Assembly: GCF_023078275.1 (NCBI RefSeq)
Contig: NC_062994.1
Location: forward strand, 7,635,545 to 7,699,544
Length of the DNA stretch: 64,000 nucleotides
Reading direction: 5' to 3'
Source: Leguminivora glycinivorella
Lineage: Eukaryota; Arthropoda; Insecta; Lepidoptera; Tortricidae
Part shown: positions 33,781 to 45,299 of the stretch, in pieces
Layout: each line of letters starts with the position of its first letter
Position numbering within the stretch: the first letter of the stretch is position 1
Notes under the pieces: model-generated
Seen by the model: only the letters and a program-made list of their open reading frames with translations
Database searches by the model: none
What the model was told of the DNA's origin: nothing
Program-made: the position numbers and the translations under genes

Positions 33781-33920
33781 ATTGAAATTGATAATTGAAG
33801 GGAAACGTGGCCGTGGTAGAAGGCGCATATCAAGGAGTAAGAATATAAAAGACTGGTTAAAAGTGAAGAGCATAGACAAACTAATTCGCATGACAGAAAA
33901 TAGAGAGACATATGGACATA
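33781..33920 (+). mobile_element. Non-LTR retrotransposon tail, split by a Helitron
   Basis: It encodes GKRGRGRRRISRSKNIKDWL and KLIRMTENRETYGH, the C-terminal tail of a non-LTR polymerase. Its continuation (MVADLLGGDGNGT-like) resumes at 35175 after the Helitron. The uninterrupted version is at 38870-39040. Confidence 0.7.
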
Positions 33921-35088
33921 CTAGCTTTTACCCGCGGCTTCGCCCGCGTAATAAAAGTATTCATTAAGATTTTCATTTGGATCCTTAGAGGTTTCTCTGT
34001 AGGTATATTTATCTGCGATTATTTCGATTGCACATAATACTTTTGCTTGCAATGATTGTAGAAATATTACAGATAGACCACAGCGTAGGTAATTCTATAT
34101 ACGCTGGGGAAACCTTTATAAACATCCCACATAGCCCGTATTTCGACACTATGATCAGTGGGTAAAAAGTACTTTTTTCAATTATCCCTTACAATTTTTT
34201 ACATTTTGCTTATACTTATCGCAAACGTAATCTTCAAGCAAGCAAACAACGATCGTCTTAGAGCACATTGATTGTAAGAGACCGCCGACCGATTATCCGT
34301 ATCCCTCTAACGATACCCATATTATCCGTATCCGTATCCGTATCCGTATCCGTATCGCTATCGCTATCGCTATCGCTATCGCTATCGCTATCGCTATCGC
34401 TATCGCTAACGCTAACGCTATCGCTATCGCTATCCCTATCGCTATCCCTATCGCTATCCCTATCGCTATCCCTATCGCTATCCCTATCGCTATCCCTATC
34501 GCTATCCCTATCCCTATCCCTATCCCTTATCAAGATGTTTAATGATATAACACTTTAAGTTCTCGCGCTTTGTACACATATTTAAAGTCACATACAGGTC
34601 GAACGCGATTAATTAACATTATTTTTACCTTTTTTCCCAACGTTTAGGCCAGGTTGCACTGGCCGTGGTCGCGGAAGACTGACGTCCCAGCAAAATGTCA
34701 CCGGAGATGTAAACAACACAAAACTACCCGATATTAATTTATATAAATGTTCGGGGTAGACAAATAAATGTAATCTACCCGCTTTTAGTTAATGTTTATT
34801 TCCCACCATGTTTATTTTAAAGGTAAAAATAATGTTAATTAATCGCGTTCGACCTGTATGTGACTTTAAATATATGTTTAATGATTTCTTATCAAGTGCT
34901 AAAATATAAAGTTTCATGGTTTTATCTTTTATAATTAAGAAATCCCATACAAACTTTCAACCTCTTTTTCAACCCCTTCATCCCTTTTTTTCGAAATAAA
35001 AAGTAGCCTATGTTCTGTCTCAGGGTCTAAAGATTGTCTGTTCCAAATTTCATCAAAATCGGTTGCGTGGTTTAAGCGGGAAAGCGTA

Positions 35089-35121
<33 letters not shown>

Positions 35122-35174
35122 GTTACTTTCGCATTTATAATATTAGTATAGTATGGAAGTATGGATAGTATGGA
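33921..35174 (-). mobile_element. Helitron, non-autonomous, with a paralogous empty site
   Basis: In element orientation (minus strand) it starts TCCATACTATCC and ends with the hairpin then GTAAAAGCTAG, inserted between A and T. The duplicated unit at about 38993 has the uninterrupted sequence GGACATATGGTCGCC, matching GGACATA at 33914-33920 joined to TGGTCGCC at 35175. This defines both ends with no target duplication, as expected for Helitrons. It contains a hexamer array and no Rep/helicase. Length 1254 bp. Confidence 0.92.
34318..34530 (-). repeat. GATA-type hexanucleotide array
   Basis: About 35 tandem 6-mers (CCTATC, GCTATC and CGTATC on the plus strand) inside the Helitron. Long Ser-Leu and Asp-Arg/Ser open frames on both strands are repeat translations. 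Confidence 0.9.
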
Positions 35175-35570
35175 TGGTCGCCGACCTCCTGGGCGGAGAT
35201 GGCAATGGCACATACAGAAGAAGAAGTGCTTAATATCAAATGATTAGTCAAATAGAGGTAAAGCTAGTCTAGTCTAGTCATCATGCCAACACTCCGTGGC
35301 GTACGATTTATACGTTATTACGTAAACTATCTGTCTGTGTTATACCAATATAGAAGAAAGATAAAGAGCGAACACGAATTGCAATTTTTGTATCAATACA
35401 TCCAGGGCGCATAGCTTACGAATCTGCCGTGTATGTGTTTTGTACCTACGTAATGCAACTATCGCTGTCTCACTATTCTGGGAGAGTGATGTAAAAAGAC
35501 ACAAAACATTTTCTTATCGCAAGGCAAGCGATTATCACCTTAGGCAGGCACTTTGTCAAACACCGGTTTC
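35175..35570. other. Rest of duplicated 3' unit of pair 5
   Basis: It begins with the second half of the split retrotransposon tail. From about 35310 (TTACGTAAACTATCTGTCTG) to 35560 it matches 39542-39770 after pair 6, so the duplicated segment reaches at least this far. No gene. Confidence 0.65.
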
Positions 35571-35923
35571 GAATTGTGAATTTTTGCTCACTTTTATCTG
35601 ACATGGCTATGGTTAGTAACTTGAGGTCATGTAAAAAGGAGATATTATGTAGCGCTCGCAATTTTTTTACATTATTTATAGATAAATTGCCAAATTTGGT
35701 ACTGGTCAGTTTGTTTGTAAAAAATGTACCTATTTCAATTTTATTTTTAAAATTTGATCTTCTTTAACTCACTGCGTATGGGCATTTTAAATTTTGGTAC
35801 GTATATTTAGAAGTCGAATAATTATAATGATCTTTAAGAGAAGTAAAATATACATTATTTTTTATCTTTTATTGTACAAAATAAATTGTGTCGTTACATT
35901 AATTTGCGCACTTTCAACGAGTA
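35571..35923. other. AT-rich spacer, nothing recognised
   Basis: Spacer between the pair 5 unit and the end of A6. Confidence 0.5.
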
Positions 35924-36758
35924 TCAATTTTTGCATCCGCATCCGCACTGTCCGCAGATGGACACGGATCCGCAGGCGGGCACGCATCCGCCGAAGCAGA
36001 CGGAGCCGGTTACGGGCACGGATCCCTCCACGCAGGTGTTGCCGCACGCGTCGATGTCGCCCACCACGCCGACGCTCCCGGTGCCCGCGCCGCCGTACGA
36101 CCCGGAGGACGAGTAGCTCTTGCTTGAGATCGAGCCGCCTGAGATACCGGATGACTTCAAGCTGATTCCGCCGAGAGAGATACCGGAGCTGCCGCAAGAG
36201 CAACCGCACTGCTGGCTAAGGACAGCCTGTCAAATATACAAAAAGAAACATGAGCTATATTTTCAATTAATCTAATAATTGCGCAACTCCCTCGTCTTCA
36301 TTCAACTTGTTTAATTGTAAGATCAATACGGATGCGTACTGGTCTTTACATTTCGCCTGTTTAAGAGTTTGTACGTTTAGGTACCATTAACTTTGAGCAG
36401 CAAATAGCAAAAGCATGCACTCAATAAAATCACCTCTGACAATGATCAAAAAGGTCAGACTTATTCCCGTAGATATGGTACATTTCTCACTGTAAAAAGG
36501 TTTGAAATTTAGTTTTTTGAGAGTTAAACTTTTCACATTACTTTCTTAATGGAAGTTATGTATTCAATATATAATAAACACATATCAAAATAGTTATTTT
36601 GTATTGTTATTTAGTTCAAAACATTGATATTTCGATAGGTATACATATTTCGATTAACGTGCAAAATCGTCAATAAATATATTTAGTAAACAAGAACAAT
36701 AACTTACCTGGACCAGGAAAGCCATGGCGCACAACACAACAACTGCAAAACGGGACAT
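35924..36758 (-). CDS. Chorion class A protein, cysteine-richer type (A6)
   Basis: Exon 1 is 36708-36758 (MSRFAVVVLCAMAFLVQ) and exon 2 is 35924-36226. The protein is 117 residues, nearly identical to A5 in exon 2. Differences include TCVEGSVPVTGSVCFGGC (A5 has TCVQ and CFDGC) and GTGSVGVVG (A5 has GTGRVGVVG). The signal exon has the full 17 codons, unlike A5 and A7. Frame and splice sites are intact. It is divergently paired with B6 across 284 bp. Confidence 0.95.
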
Positions 36759-37042
36759 CTTGAATGTTCTTTCTTCGGTAATGGAAGTCAGAATGCTTGT
36801 TCCACTTTCATTGACACATTTATACGTCTACATTATCGTAGGAGAAAATGTGGAAATGGGTCAAAGATAGTGCACCTGGTCCACCCCAAGCAGAGTCACG
36901 TACATAGTTTTATCGACTCAAATGAGTTTTGCCTAGTTATTTGCGTTATTGTGAAACAAGAGCTTTGGAAGGATATAAAAGCAGATGGCAGGTTCTGACA
37001 TTTATTCTGTGTTTGTTGAAGATACTAAGGAATACATCAAAA
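36759..37042. promoter_or_regulatory. Bidirectional promoter of pair 6 (A6/B6)
   Basis: A 284-bp spacer with TCACGT at 36896-36901, TATAAAAG for B6 at 36974-36981 and an inverted TATAAAT for A6 near 36818-36824. It differs from pair 5 by only a few substitutions. Confidence 0.85.
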
Positions 37043-37820
37043 ATGTTTTCTAAGGTCGTCATCATCTGCGCTCTCGCCTTCATAGGACAGGTATGTTAAC
37101 TATATTTTTGTTTGAACATTTTTAACGATTATTCATGTCGAATATAGGGCATGCAATGTCTCATCAAGTAAAATGTAAAAGCCTGCTTATACAGAGTTTA
37201 CGAGAAAATGTAACAATAACTAGTGCATATTATATTATATAGAAGTAATAACGGGTCAACCCTTATTTCCTAGCAGGTTACCGAGTCGCAAGTAATATTT
37301 TATTGTTAACATACGTAGTTTTTTTACATGTTTGCTTTCAGTGCAAGGGTGTTCATATCATAGTTTTAGCTTTCAGTTGGTGAGGATTTTCCAATGTAAA
37401 GTCTAATTACAGGCCATCTGCAATCCAACATGCTGCAAAATTGGCTCCTCGAAGCTGATTAGCTCCCCGAAGCTGATTAGCTCTGGCTACTCCTCTGGCA
37501 AGTGCGAGTCCATCGTGATCTCCAACAGCGGCGGCGACCTGCTCGTCACCAGCATCGGCCCCATCTCGCCATCCGGCATCGCCGTGGCCACCGAGCTGGA
37601 CCTGGCGGGAGACCTGGAGCTCTCCGGCGAGCTGCCGTACCTGAGCGCCGTGGCGTTCGACGGCAGCTTCGACACCAGAGGCTCGGCCGCGGTCTCGTAC
37701 GGCTGTGGCTGCGGAGACAACATCGCCATCACGAAGGTGATCGGCAACTCGAACAGCGGCAACGCCAACCTCAGGTCTGGATCCTCCAACATCTACAGCT
37801 GCGGGTGCGGTTGTGCTTAA
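37043..37820 (+). CDS. Chorion class B protein (B6)
   Basis: Exon 1 is 37043-37090 (MFSKVVIICALAFIGQ) and exon 2 is 37413-37820. The protein is 151 residues; exon 2 translates identically to B5 over the mature region visible, with silent changes. The intron differs from B5 and B7 by small indels (CATGCAATGTCTCATCAAGT), although B5 and B7 introns are nearly identical to each other. Frame intact; paired with A6. Confidence 0.95.
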
Positions 37821-38038
37821 CTTCAGTCAATTTATGGAAACATAAACTTTAATCAAATAAACAAATCGCAAGTAAAACGAATTTTGTAGTAATTCTATCC
37901 ATCTATTACTTACCTACAATACCTATACCTACCTACAATTATAGTATGTTAGAGCGACTTTACCTATAACAAAACAAAAATAAATACCAACCAGGCTGAA
38001 AATCCACAAAATTATTTCAAAAGTTGTTTTGTAGCTAA

Positions 38039-38191
38039 GGCGTCATCCATATATTACGTCACAGTGTAAGGGGGAGGGGGGGGTCATACTAAATGTGACA
38101 AGCCCTGTTAAAGGGATACAAAAAAGCGTGACATAGGGGGGGGGGAGGGGAAAACCTGAAATTTGGTGTGACGTAATATGTGGATGATCCC
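38039..38191. mobile_element. MITE with TAA target duplication
   Basis: A 153-bp element with inverted ends GGCGTCATCCATATATTACG and its near-match GGGATCATCCACATATTACG on the opposite strand. It is flanked by TAA at 38036-38038 and 38192-38194. The pair 5 unit (near 33217) lacks it, giving an empty site. A 3-bp TAA/TTA duplication suggests a PIF/Harbinger-type element. Confidence 0.82.
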
Positions 38192-38329
38192 TAAACGGTT
38201 TTGGATTTTGGAGGTACGTATAGAATTTTGCATAAATAACAATAAGCAATTGCAGTCAGGAATTATGTTGTTTGACCATTTAGCAAAGAGTAAGCTTACA
38301 ATCGTAGACAATTCTTCGTGAACGATATG

Positions 38330-38415
38330 TTCATAATAACATTACATTATAGGCGCTTTGGTACCATACTGTAAGCTTATGTGATTGTAATTGAATAAAT
38401 AAATATAAATATAAA
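38330..38415 (+). mobile_element. Short retroposon insertion
   Basis: About 86 bp present after B6 and absent from the equivalent place after B5 (CGGTATGTTATAAAACTGGC). It ends in ATAAATAAATATAAATATAA and is flanked by ATATGT on both sides. It looks like the 3' end of a poly-A/T-tailed retroposon. Confidence 0.6.
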
Positions 38416-38869
38416 TATGTTATAAAACTGGCGCTGTCGCATAATACGGAAGAGCGTTAGAGGGAGAGAACCAACTACAATATGCTATGTATGTAGTTGC
38501 AATGATTTCTACTTGCGAAGTGCAAAATAACGAACATAAGTCTAATACTAAAAATAAAGACAATATTCTCAAAAAGTTGAAACCTAAAATTTATTTGTTG
38601 TATCGTTCCTATACATAGTCACTTATGATTGTAAAAATCTATATTTACAAAATAAGTGCTAGATAAAACTGTTTCGTTGTTGACGAAACTGACAAGTTAA
38701 GTTGGATTCATTAGTTTGTTTATTTTATGTATTTTATACCCTCCTATTTTTCGTTCACTGAGGTTGGGTTTTTGTCTAGAGTGTGCTTATATCTTTAAAG
38801 AAAGGCAGCATATTTCGGACATATATTAAAAACAATAAATATAACCTAATGCAATTGATGATTGAAGGA

Positions 38870-39040
38870 AACGTGGCCGTGGTAGAAGGCGCATATCATG
38901 GAGTAAGAATATAAAAGACTGGTTAAAAGTGAAGAGCATATTAGACCAACTAATTCGCATGACTGAAAATAGAGAGACATAATATATGGACATATGGTCG
39001 CCGACCTCCTGGACGGAGATGGCAATGGCACATGAAGAAG
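38870..39040 (+). mobile_element. Non-LTR retrotransposon tail, uninterrupted copy
   Basis: Paralogue of the split fragment at 33781/35175. It carries the arginine-rich tail and then MVADLLDGDGNGT. Dead 3' fragment, but useful as the empty site for the Helitron. Confidence 0.7.
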
Positions 39041-39799
39041 AAGAAGTGCTTATATCAAATGATTAGTCAAATAGAGGTAAAGCTAGTCTAGTCAAGCAAG
39101 TGTTGCTTATTTAAAAAATGATTAGAACTGTAGGTATAATTTTAATTGTAATATAAAAAAGTCAAACTTTCTTTGTCACTAAGAAAATAATATGTGAAAA
39201 TTTTGCACTAAATTATTTATCGATAATTAAATGAATTCTCACTTTAATGTATGTATAAATCACATATTTTATTATCAGTGATAGGCCTGTGCTAAACTCA
39301 TCAAGAAAAATAAATTCAGCAGTAATAACAATGATGATTTGATGTCGCATTTATTATTTCAAATATTGATCCGTAACAGCAATAAATTGTTAATAATATA
39401 AAGGTGGGTAAATAAATTATGATAAAAAAACTGTCCTTTTTCTAACCACATGAAGCTTGGAATCCCTGGCATATCCATACTAGCATAATGTATGAGGTCA
39501 TTCACCCCGTGTGGCATCCAATCCAAATCCCCGATCACTGGTTATTACGTAAACTATCTGTCTGTGTCATACCAATATAGAAGAAGGATAAAGAGCGAAC
39601 ACGAATTGCAATTTTTGTATTAATACACCCAGGGCGCATAGCTTACGAATCTGCAGTGTATGTGTTTTGTACCTACGTAATGCAACTATCGCTGTCTCAT
39701 TATTCTGGAAGTGTGATGTAAAAAGACACAAAACATTTTCTTAATCGCAACGTAAGCGATTCTCACCTTAGTTGGCGGTTTCGAAATAAAAAAATATAT
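39041..39799. other. Spacer, partly duplicated from the pair 5 unit
   Basis: 39045-39095 matches 35225-35275 and 39542-39770 matches 35310-35560. In between are about 440 bp of AT-rich DNA (39100-39540) absent from the pair 5 unit. No gene. Confidence 0.6.
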
Positions 39800-40000
39800 A
39801 AAAAGTATATATTGGGGGACATCTTACACAGATCAACCTAGCTCCAAACTAAGCAAAGCTTGCACTATGGGTGCTAGGCGACGATATACTACTTATATAT
39901 ATAGAAAACATCCTTGACTCAGGAACAAATATCTGTGCTCATCACACAAATAAATGCCCTTACCGGGATTCGAACCCGGGACCGCGACTTAGCAGGCAGG
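39800..40000 (-). mobile_element. tRNA-derived SINE (second family)
   Basis: TATTGGGGGACATCTTACAC through TGCCCTTACCGGGATTCGAACCC and GGACCGCG. On the minus strand the head carries the box B GGGTTCGAATCCCGG. It matches copies at 20396, 26214 and 50960. Confidence 0.78.
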
Positions 40001-40527
40001 AAATAGGGATAACGACTACATCAAAAAAATGGCATTCTGTTTAGTCCGTCATCGTCAGTTAGATCGTCCAAAAACATTGAACACATATTTATGCTTTATC
40101 TAATAATGAAAACAAAAAAAAGATACAGAGCATCAAAGTTGCGGTTAGTGGGGGTGGTGCCGTCACTTTAAATAAAAATTGTACCTATAAGTAATAGATG
40201 TAACGTCACGCGAAAGTTCAACGCACTGTACCGTCGATATCTCTCGTTTACGAGAAAAAAGAAAAATATGTCTTCAAAATTTTTTGATCATCCATTATGT
40301 AGATATATTGGCCAATATGCCTGAAACAAAAAGTTTTCAATTTTATTTTTACAATATGATCTTCTTTTTCATACCTACTGCGTTAGGGTATTTTGTATTG
40401 TGGTTTGAAGCCACATTGTTATAAATATCTTAAAAAGAAGAATAATTTATATGATTCATTTATTTTATTTTTTATTGAACAAAAATATAATTTTTGCTCC
40501 AATTATTTCTCGTAGTTTTAACGAGTA
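40001..40527. other. AT-rich spacer, nothing recognised
   Basis: Spacer before A7. A 50-bp stretch (ATGGCATTCTGTTTAGTCCG) also occurs at 49427, in the B9 intron. Confidence 0.5.
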
Positions 40528-41414
40528 TTAATTTTTGCATCCGCATCCGCACTGTCCGCAAATCGAGACGGAGCCGCACGCGGGCACGCATCCACCGAAG
40601 CAGACTTCGCCGAGCACGGGCACGGATCCCTCCACGCAGGTGTTGCCGCACGCGTCGATGTCACCGACCACGCCGACGCGCCCGGTGCCCGCGCCGCCGT
40701 ACGACCCGGAGGACGAGTAGCTCTTGCTTGAGATCGAGCCGCCTGAGATACCGGATGACTTCAAGCTGATTCCGCCAAGAGAGATACCGGAGCTGCCGCA
40801 AGAGCAACCGCACTGCTGGCTAAGGACAGCCTGTCAAAAATACAGAAAAAAAAACATAAGCTATACTTTAAATAATTAATCTAATAATTGAGCTACTCCC
40901 TCGTCTTCATTCAACATGTATAGTTGTAAGGTCAATACGGATGCGTACTGGTCTTTACATTTCGCCTGTTTGAGAGTTTGTACGTTTAGGTACCATTAAC
41001 GTTGAGCAGCAAATAGCAAAAGCATGCACTCAATAAAATCACCTCTGACAATGATCAAAAAGGTCAGACTTATCCCCGTAGATATGGCACATTTCACACT
41101 GTGAAAAGGTTTGAAATTTATTTTTTGAAAGTTAAATTTTTCACATTACTTTCCTAATAGAAGTTACGTACTCAATATATTACAGTTTTCAGGTTAAATC
41201 TTGCGTCACTATCATAATAAACAAATCTCAAAATATTCAACTGACTATTTTTGTACCGTTCTTTAGTTAAAAATATTGAACGTGTATATTTTGATAGGTA
41301 TATTTCTATTTACGTGCAAAGTCGTCAATAAATATATTCAGTAAACAAGAAATAGATACAATAATTTACCTGGACCAGGAAAGCCATGGCGCACAACACA
41401 ACAAAGCGAGACAT
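40528..41414 (-). CDS. Chorion class A protein, cysteine-richer type (A7)
   Basis: Exon 1 is 41370-41414 (MSRFVVLCAMAFLVQ, the same two-codon deletion as A5) and exon 2 is 40528-40830. The protein is 115 residues. The core differs from A5/A6 in TCVEGSVPVLGEVCFGGC, which is exactly the version found in A9 on the opposite strand 11 kb away. Frame intact; paired with B7 across 284 bp. Confidence 0.95.
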
Positions 41415-41698
41415 TTTGAATGTTCGTTCTTCGGTAATGGAAGTCAGAATGCTTGTTCCACTTTCATTGACACATTTATACGTCTACATTATCGCAGGAG
41501 AAAATGTGGAAATGGGTCAAAGATAGTGCACCTGCTGCACCCCAAGCAGAGTCACGTACATAGTTTTATCGGCTCAAATGAGTTTTGCCTAGTTATTTGC
41601 GTTATTGTGAAACAAGAGCTTTGGAAGGATATAAAAGCAGATGGCAGGTTCTGACATTTATTCTGTGTTTGTTGAAGATACTAAGGAATACATCAAAA
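41415..41698. promoter_or_regulatory. Bidirectional promoter of pair 7 (A7/B7)
   Basis: A 284-bp spacer with TCACGTA at 41552-41558, TATAAAAG for B7 at 41630-41637 and an inverted TATAAAT for A7 near 41474-41480. Confidence 0.85.
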
Positions 41699-42474
41699 AT
41701 GGTTTCTAAGGTCGTCATCATCTGCGCTCTCGCCTTCATAGGACAGGTATGTTAACTATACTTTTGTTTGAACATTTTTAACGATTATTCATTTCGAATA
41801 TAGGGCATGAAATGTCGAGTCATCCAGGAAAATGTAAAAGCCTGCTTATACAGAGTTTACGAGAAAGTATAACAATAACTCGTGCATATTATATTATGTA
41901 GAAATAATAACGGGTCAACCCTTATTTCCTAGCAGGTTACCGAGTCGCAAGTAATATTTTATTGTTAACATACGTAGTTTTTTTTTCATGTTTTCTTTCA
42001 GTGCAAGGGTGTTCATATCATAGTTTTAGCTTTCAGTTGGTGAGGATTTTCCAATGTTAAGTCTAATTACAGGCCATCTGCAATCCAACATGCTGCAAAA
42101 TTAGCTCCTCGAAGCTGATTAGCTCCCCGAAGCTGATTAGCTCTGGCTACTCCTCCGGCAAGTGCGAGTCCATCGTGATCTCCAACAGCGGCGGCGACCT
42201 GCTCGTCACCAGCATCGGCCCCATCGCGCCGTCCGGCATCGCCGTGGCCACCGAGCTGGACCTGGCGGGAGACCTGGAGCTCTCCGGCGAGCTGCCGTAC
42301 CTGAGCGCCGTGGCGTTCGATGGCAGCTTCGACACCAGAGGCTCGGCCGCGGTCTCGTACGGCTGTGGCTGCGGAGATAACATCGCCATCACGAAGGTGA
42401 TCGGAAACTCGAACAGCGGCAACCTCGGGTCTGGATCCTCCAACATCTACAGCTGTGGGTGCGGTTGTGCTTAA
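41699..42474 (+). CDS. Chorion class B protein (B7)
   Basis: Exon 1 is 41699-41746 (MVSKVVIICALAFIGQ) and exon 2 is 42073-42474. The protein is 149 residues, close to B5/B6, with GPIAPSG for GPISPSG and a two-residue shorter right arm (NSGNLGSGSSNIYSCGCGCA). Its 3' flank is unrelated to that of B5/B6 from a few bases after the stop, marking the edge of the duplicated segment. Frame intact. Confidence 0.95.
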
Positions 42475-43539
42475 TTTACATATAAATGTTGATTCAAATA
42501 AAATATTTGCACGCATAAAGAATTCTATCATTTTGTAAAACTAGTATTTCAAAGGACAACGAGCAACAAAAATTTAAATGATTAGCTTTTACTAGAGTTT
42601 TAGTCGTTTTAGAATACTAAGGCCCACTTGCACAAACCACTTAACCACACTTAACTCAGGGTTAGTGGAGTGGGATCATCTGTCAAATTCCATATAAAAT
42701 GACAACTAAATCATACGCTGCGTTTGGAGTAAATACAAAAAAATTGTTTACATTTTTTACATCATACCTACAGCCTGCTTATATTACACAGTCTCAATAG
42801 AAGTACGAAGTACTATAGTATTAGTACAAAGTCGATCAACAGCACAACTAAAAGATTTTTCATGCCTCAAAATAAATTGTTGGAGAAACATATATTTGTT
42901 TTCTGACTAACAACAGCTGCACACTGTATTTTATAGTGAAATCATGATCAGATTTAAGTAAATAATAACCAGAGATCTGGGTTTTGTCTGTATCGCCGTA
43001 AGGTGTAATAGTAGCATTGATACTTTTTTGAATCCCTTGGTAGTTTTGTAAAAATTCTGAAAAATCATTATATGTACATATCTGAGTGTACCTACCTAAT
43101 ATTTTTATACATGATTATTTTTTAAGTATCAAACTGTATAGTGACTTTTGAGGTCATAATTTTTATTTATTCGTAAGGCTTCATTGCCATAGAAGTGAGT
43201 TATGAAACAGGCAAATTATTTTCGCGAACTTACTAAATCACCTATACAAGTATAATAAAGTAACATTTAAGTAGGTAGGCTATTTTTCCCAAGTGGCAAC
43301 CAAATCCCTTATGGCTAATAACATAAATAAACGCGCACCAGTGAAACGTAAAACAATATACTTACCTACTTAAAGTACGAATTAGGTACTGGATTTTTTC
43401 TGATGACAATACAATACATTGTTATGACAAAAAATAATCGCGCGCTTAGTCAGATTTGTGTCACTACGTGTTAGTGACGTAATTTCTAATACATATCATA
43501 AGGAGATATGAAAGTCTGTATGTTAATATAACTAGATAA
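42475..43539. other. Spacer with a MITE fragment
   Basis: 42621-42710 matches half of the MITE at 6117 (AAGGCCCACTTGCAC, TTAACTCAGGGTTAGTGG). The remainder is AT-rich with no recognisable gene. Confidence 0.55.
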
Positions 43540-43961
43540 AATGATCATTAGGCTTAGGACTTTTTATGGCATACCGTGGTTCTAAAATCCGTGGAGTCGC
43601 CATATGAAAAAATTCAAAGTCAAAGACATAGTCCAACAGTATGATGTCACATTAAATATAAATATTTATATACACTGTCACATCGTCACTGAGTTCATTT
43701 TAATCGAACGTAGTAGATTTTATCCTAATAGTATTTTTTTGGTATTATTATATAGGATTATGATAAAATTTACTAATAAATAACATTATTCGTAACGTTC
43801 GATTAAAATGAACTAGGTAACGTTGTGATAGTATGTATAAATATTTATATTTAATATAACATCATACTGTTGGACTTTGACTTCGAGAATTATTCATATG
43901 TCGACTCCACGGATTTTAAAACCACGCTATGCACTAAAAAGTCCTAAGCCTAATGATCATT
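43540..43961. mobile_element. MITE with about 170-bp inverted arms
   Basis: The left arm begins AATGATCATTAGGCTTAGGA and the right arm ends with its complement. The arms stay alignable inward to TTCATTTTAATCGAACG / CGTTCGATTAAAATGAA. The central loop is about 70 bp. Non-coding. Confidence 0.78.
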
Positions 43962-44094
43962 CTTTACTTGTTCGGTTTAAAATGGGTTTTGAAGAAAAGC
44001 TCCTTGTATTTAGTACTTGCTCAGGGTTATGGGAAGGTTTGATAAAATGACCTGAATTACGAAAAGAGCCGTGAGCAGTAGGCCTAGCACATGA

Positions 44095-44211
44095 TGGCCG
44101 CGAGAGTATATCGCCGCGAGATAGATGACACGTCTTCTTCTAACTGTATTAATGACATAAGGACGGGTAGTCTATCTCGCGGCGACATACTCTCGCGGCA
44201 ATCATGTGCTA
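44095..44211. mobile_element. Small MITE with GCGAGAGTAT-type ends
   Basis: TAGCACATGATGGCCGCGAG and CTCGCGGCAATCATGTGCTA are inverted ends of a 117-bp element; inner parts GCCGCGAGATAG / CTATCTCGCGGC also pair. Non-coding. Confidence 0.72.
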
Positions 44212-44934
44212 ACCCTGCAGTTACTATTTAAATTATAACAGGTTTTACAGGCCGACTTTTGAGTCTCACGCGTTCGAATTCAGAAAATTGTCACTGAAAA
44301 TAATAAGCAAGTTACCGTTTTCAACCGGTATTTTAGTGACAAAATCCCGGTTGCGAGATTGAAAAATCGCTCTCTTAATGATGAACTTATTTTCTACGAC
44401 ATACAATAATTGAATGAATTATGGATAAAATGTGTACCTATCAAATCTTTAACGTAATCATAGTAAGTTAGGTAGGCCTAAATACTTGGAAGTATTTTTT
44501 GTTACAGAAGTTGTATTCCTTTGGCTACGTGTTTTTTTCTTCAGCGGCTAAAGTAGGTAAAACCACGTCCTTAGATAAAAATAAGCAATCAAGTCCCATC
44601 TCATTAAAATAATAGTTACACATAAATCGTTTAAAATAAAATAACAAACAATGACGATGATGAATTGCCTGTGTGTGGTGACGGGTTAAGCATTTCACCA
44701 CCCCCTTTCTTCCCATGGGTATCGTAGAAGTCGACTATGGGATATGGGTTAATTTGTGGCGTAATAGGCGAGAGGCTGGTAACCTGTCACTGCAATGTCA
44801 ACGTTTCGTTTTCTTTCAACTCCTTATTTTGTCAAGAGTGGCACAGAAGCTTTAGTAGTTTCATGTGCTCTACCTACCCCTATGGGATACAGGCGTGATT
44901 ATATCCATGTATGTATGTAACTAACAATGACGTT
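44212..44934. other. AT-rich spacer, nothing recognised
   Basis: No gene-like frame. Spacer before the A8 remnant. Confidence 0.5.
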
Positions 44935-44980
44935 TTAACTGCACCCGCATCCGCACCGTCTGCAGATGGACACGGATCCG
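44935..44980 (-). pseudogene. Remnant of a chorion class A gene (A8), last 15 codons only
   Basis: Minus-strand frame GSVSICRRCGCGCS then TAA matches the class A C-terminus (GSVSICGQCGCGC), with GQ changed to RR. Homology stops abruptly at a run of ten T (44981-44990), which on the minus strand is a poly(A) joint, so a retroposon insertion or deletion removed the rest. No class A signal exon is found between here and B8. This is the decayed partner of B8. Confidence 0.75.
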
Positions 44981-45299
44981 TTTTTTTTTTAATAGTCTAT
45001 ATTTCGTTAATAGTCTAATCCGTGAAAAACGGATTAAAAATTTAGTGGCAATATCGTATCAAATCAGGGTAAAATAATATTGATTAAAATAATCTAAATA
45101 ACAAAGTCAAAATTATTATTACAATTAAACCACATCACATTAAAAAGGTAAAGTGATTTTATGAATGTTAGTTTTACATTAGTTTTATTTATTGCCTGGG
45201 TCGAACACGACAAGGAACAGACAATGTTATGGTCTTAGGTCACCACATATTGACATATTTATTAAATTTATCGCAAAAATTGAACAAAAAAAACATTAT

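Noticed and set aside
34318..34530. CRISPR-like or satellite array
   Set aside because: The unit is 6 bp without spacers, so it is a microsatellite-like array in a eukaryotic transposon.
34258..34558. Asp-Arg/Ser and Ser-Leu repeat proteins (also 23309-23543 and 24546-24824)
   Set aside because: These are translations of a hexanucleotide array inside Helitrons, readable in both strands; no gene features.
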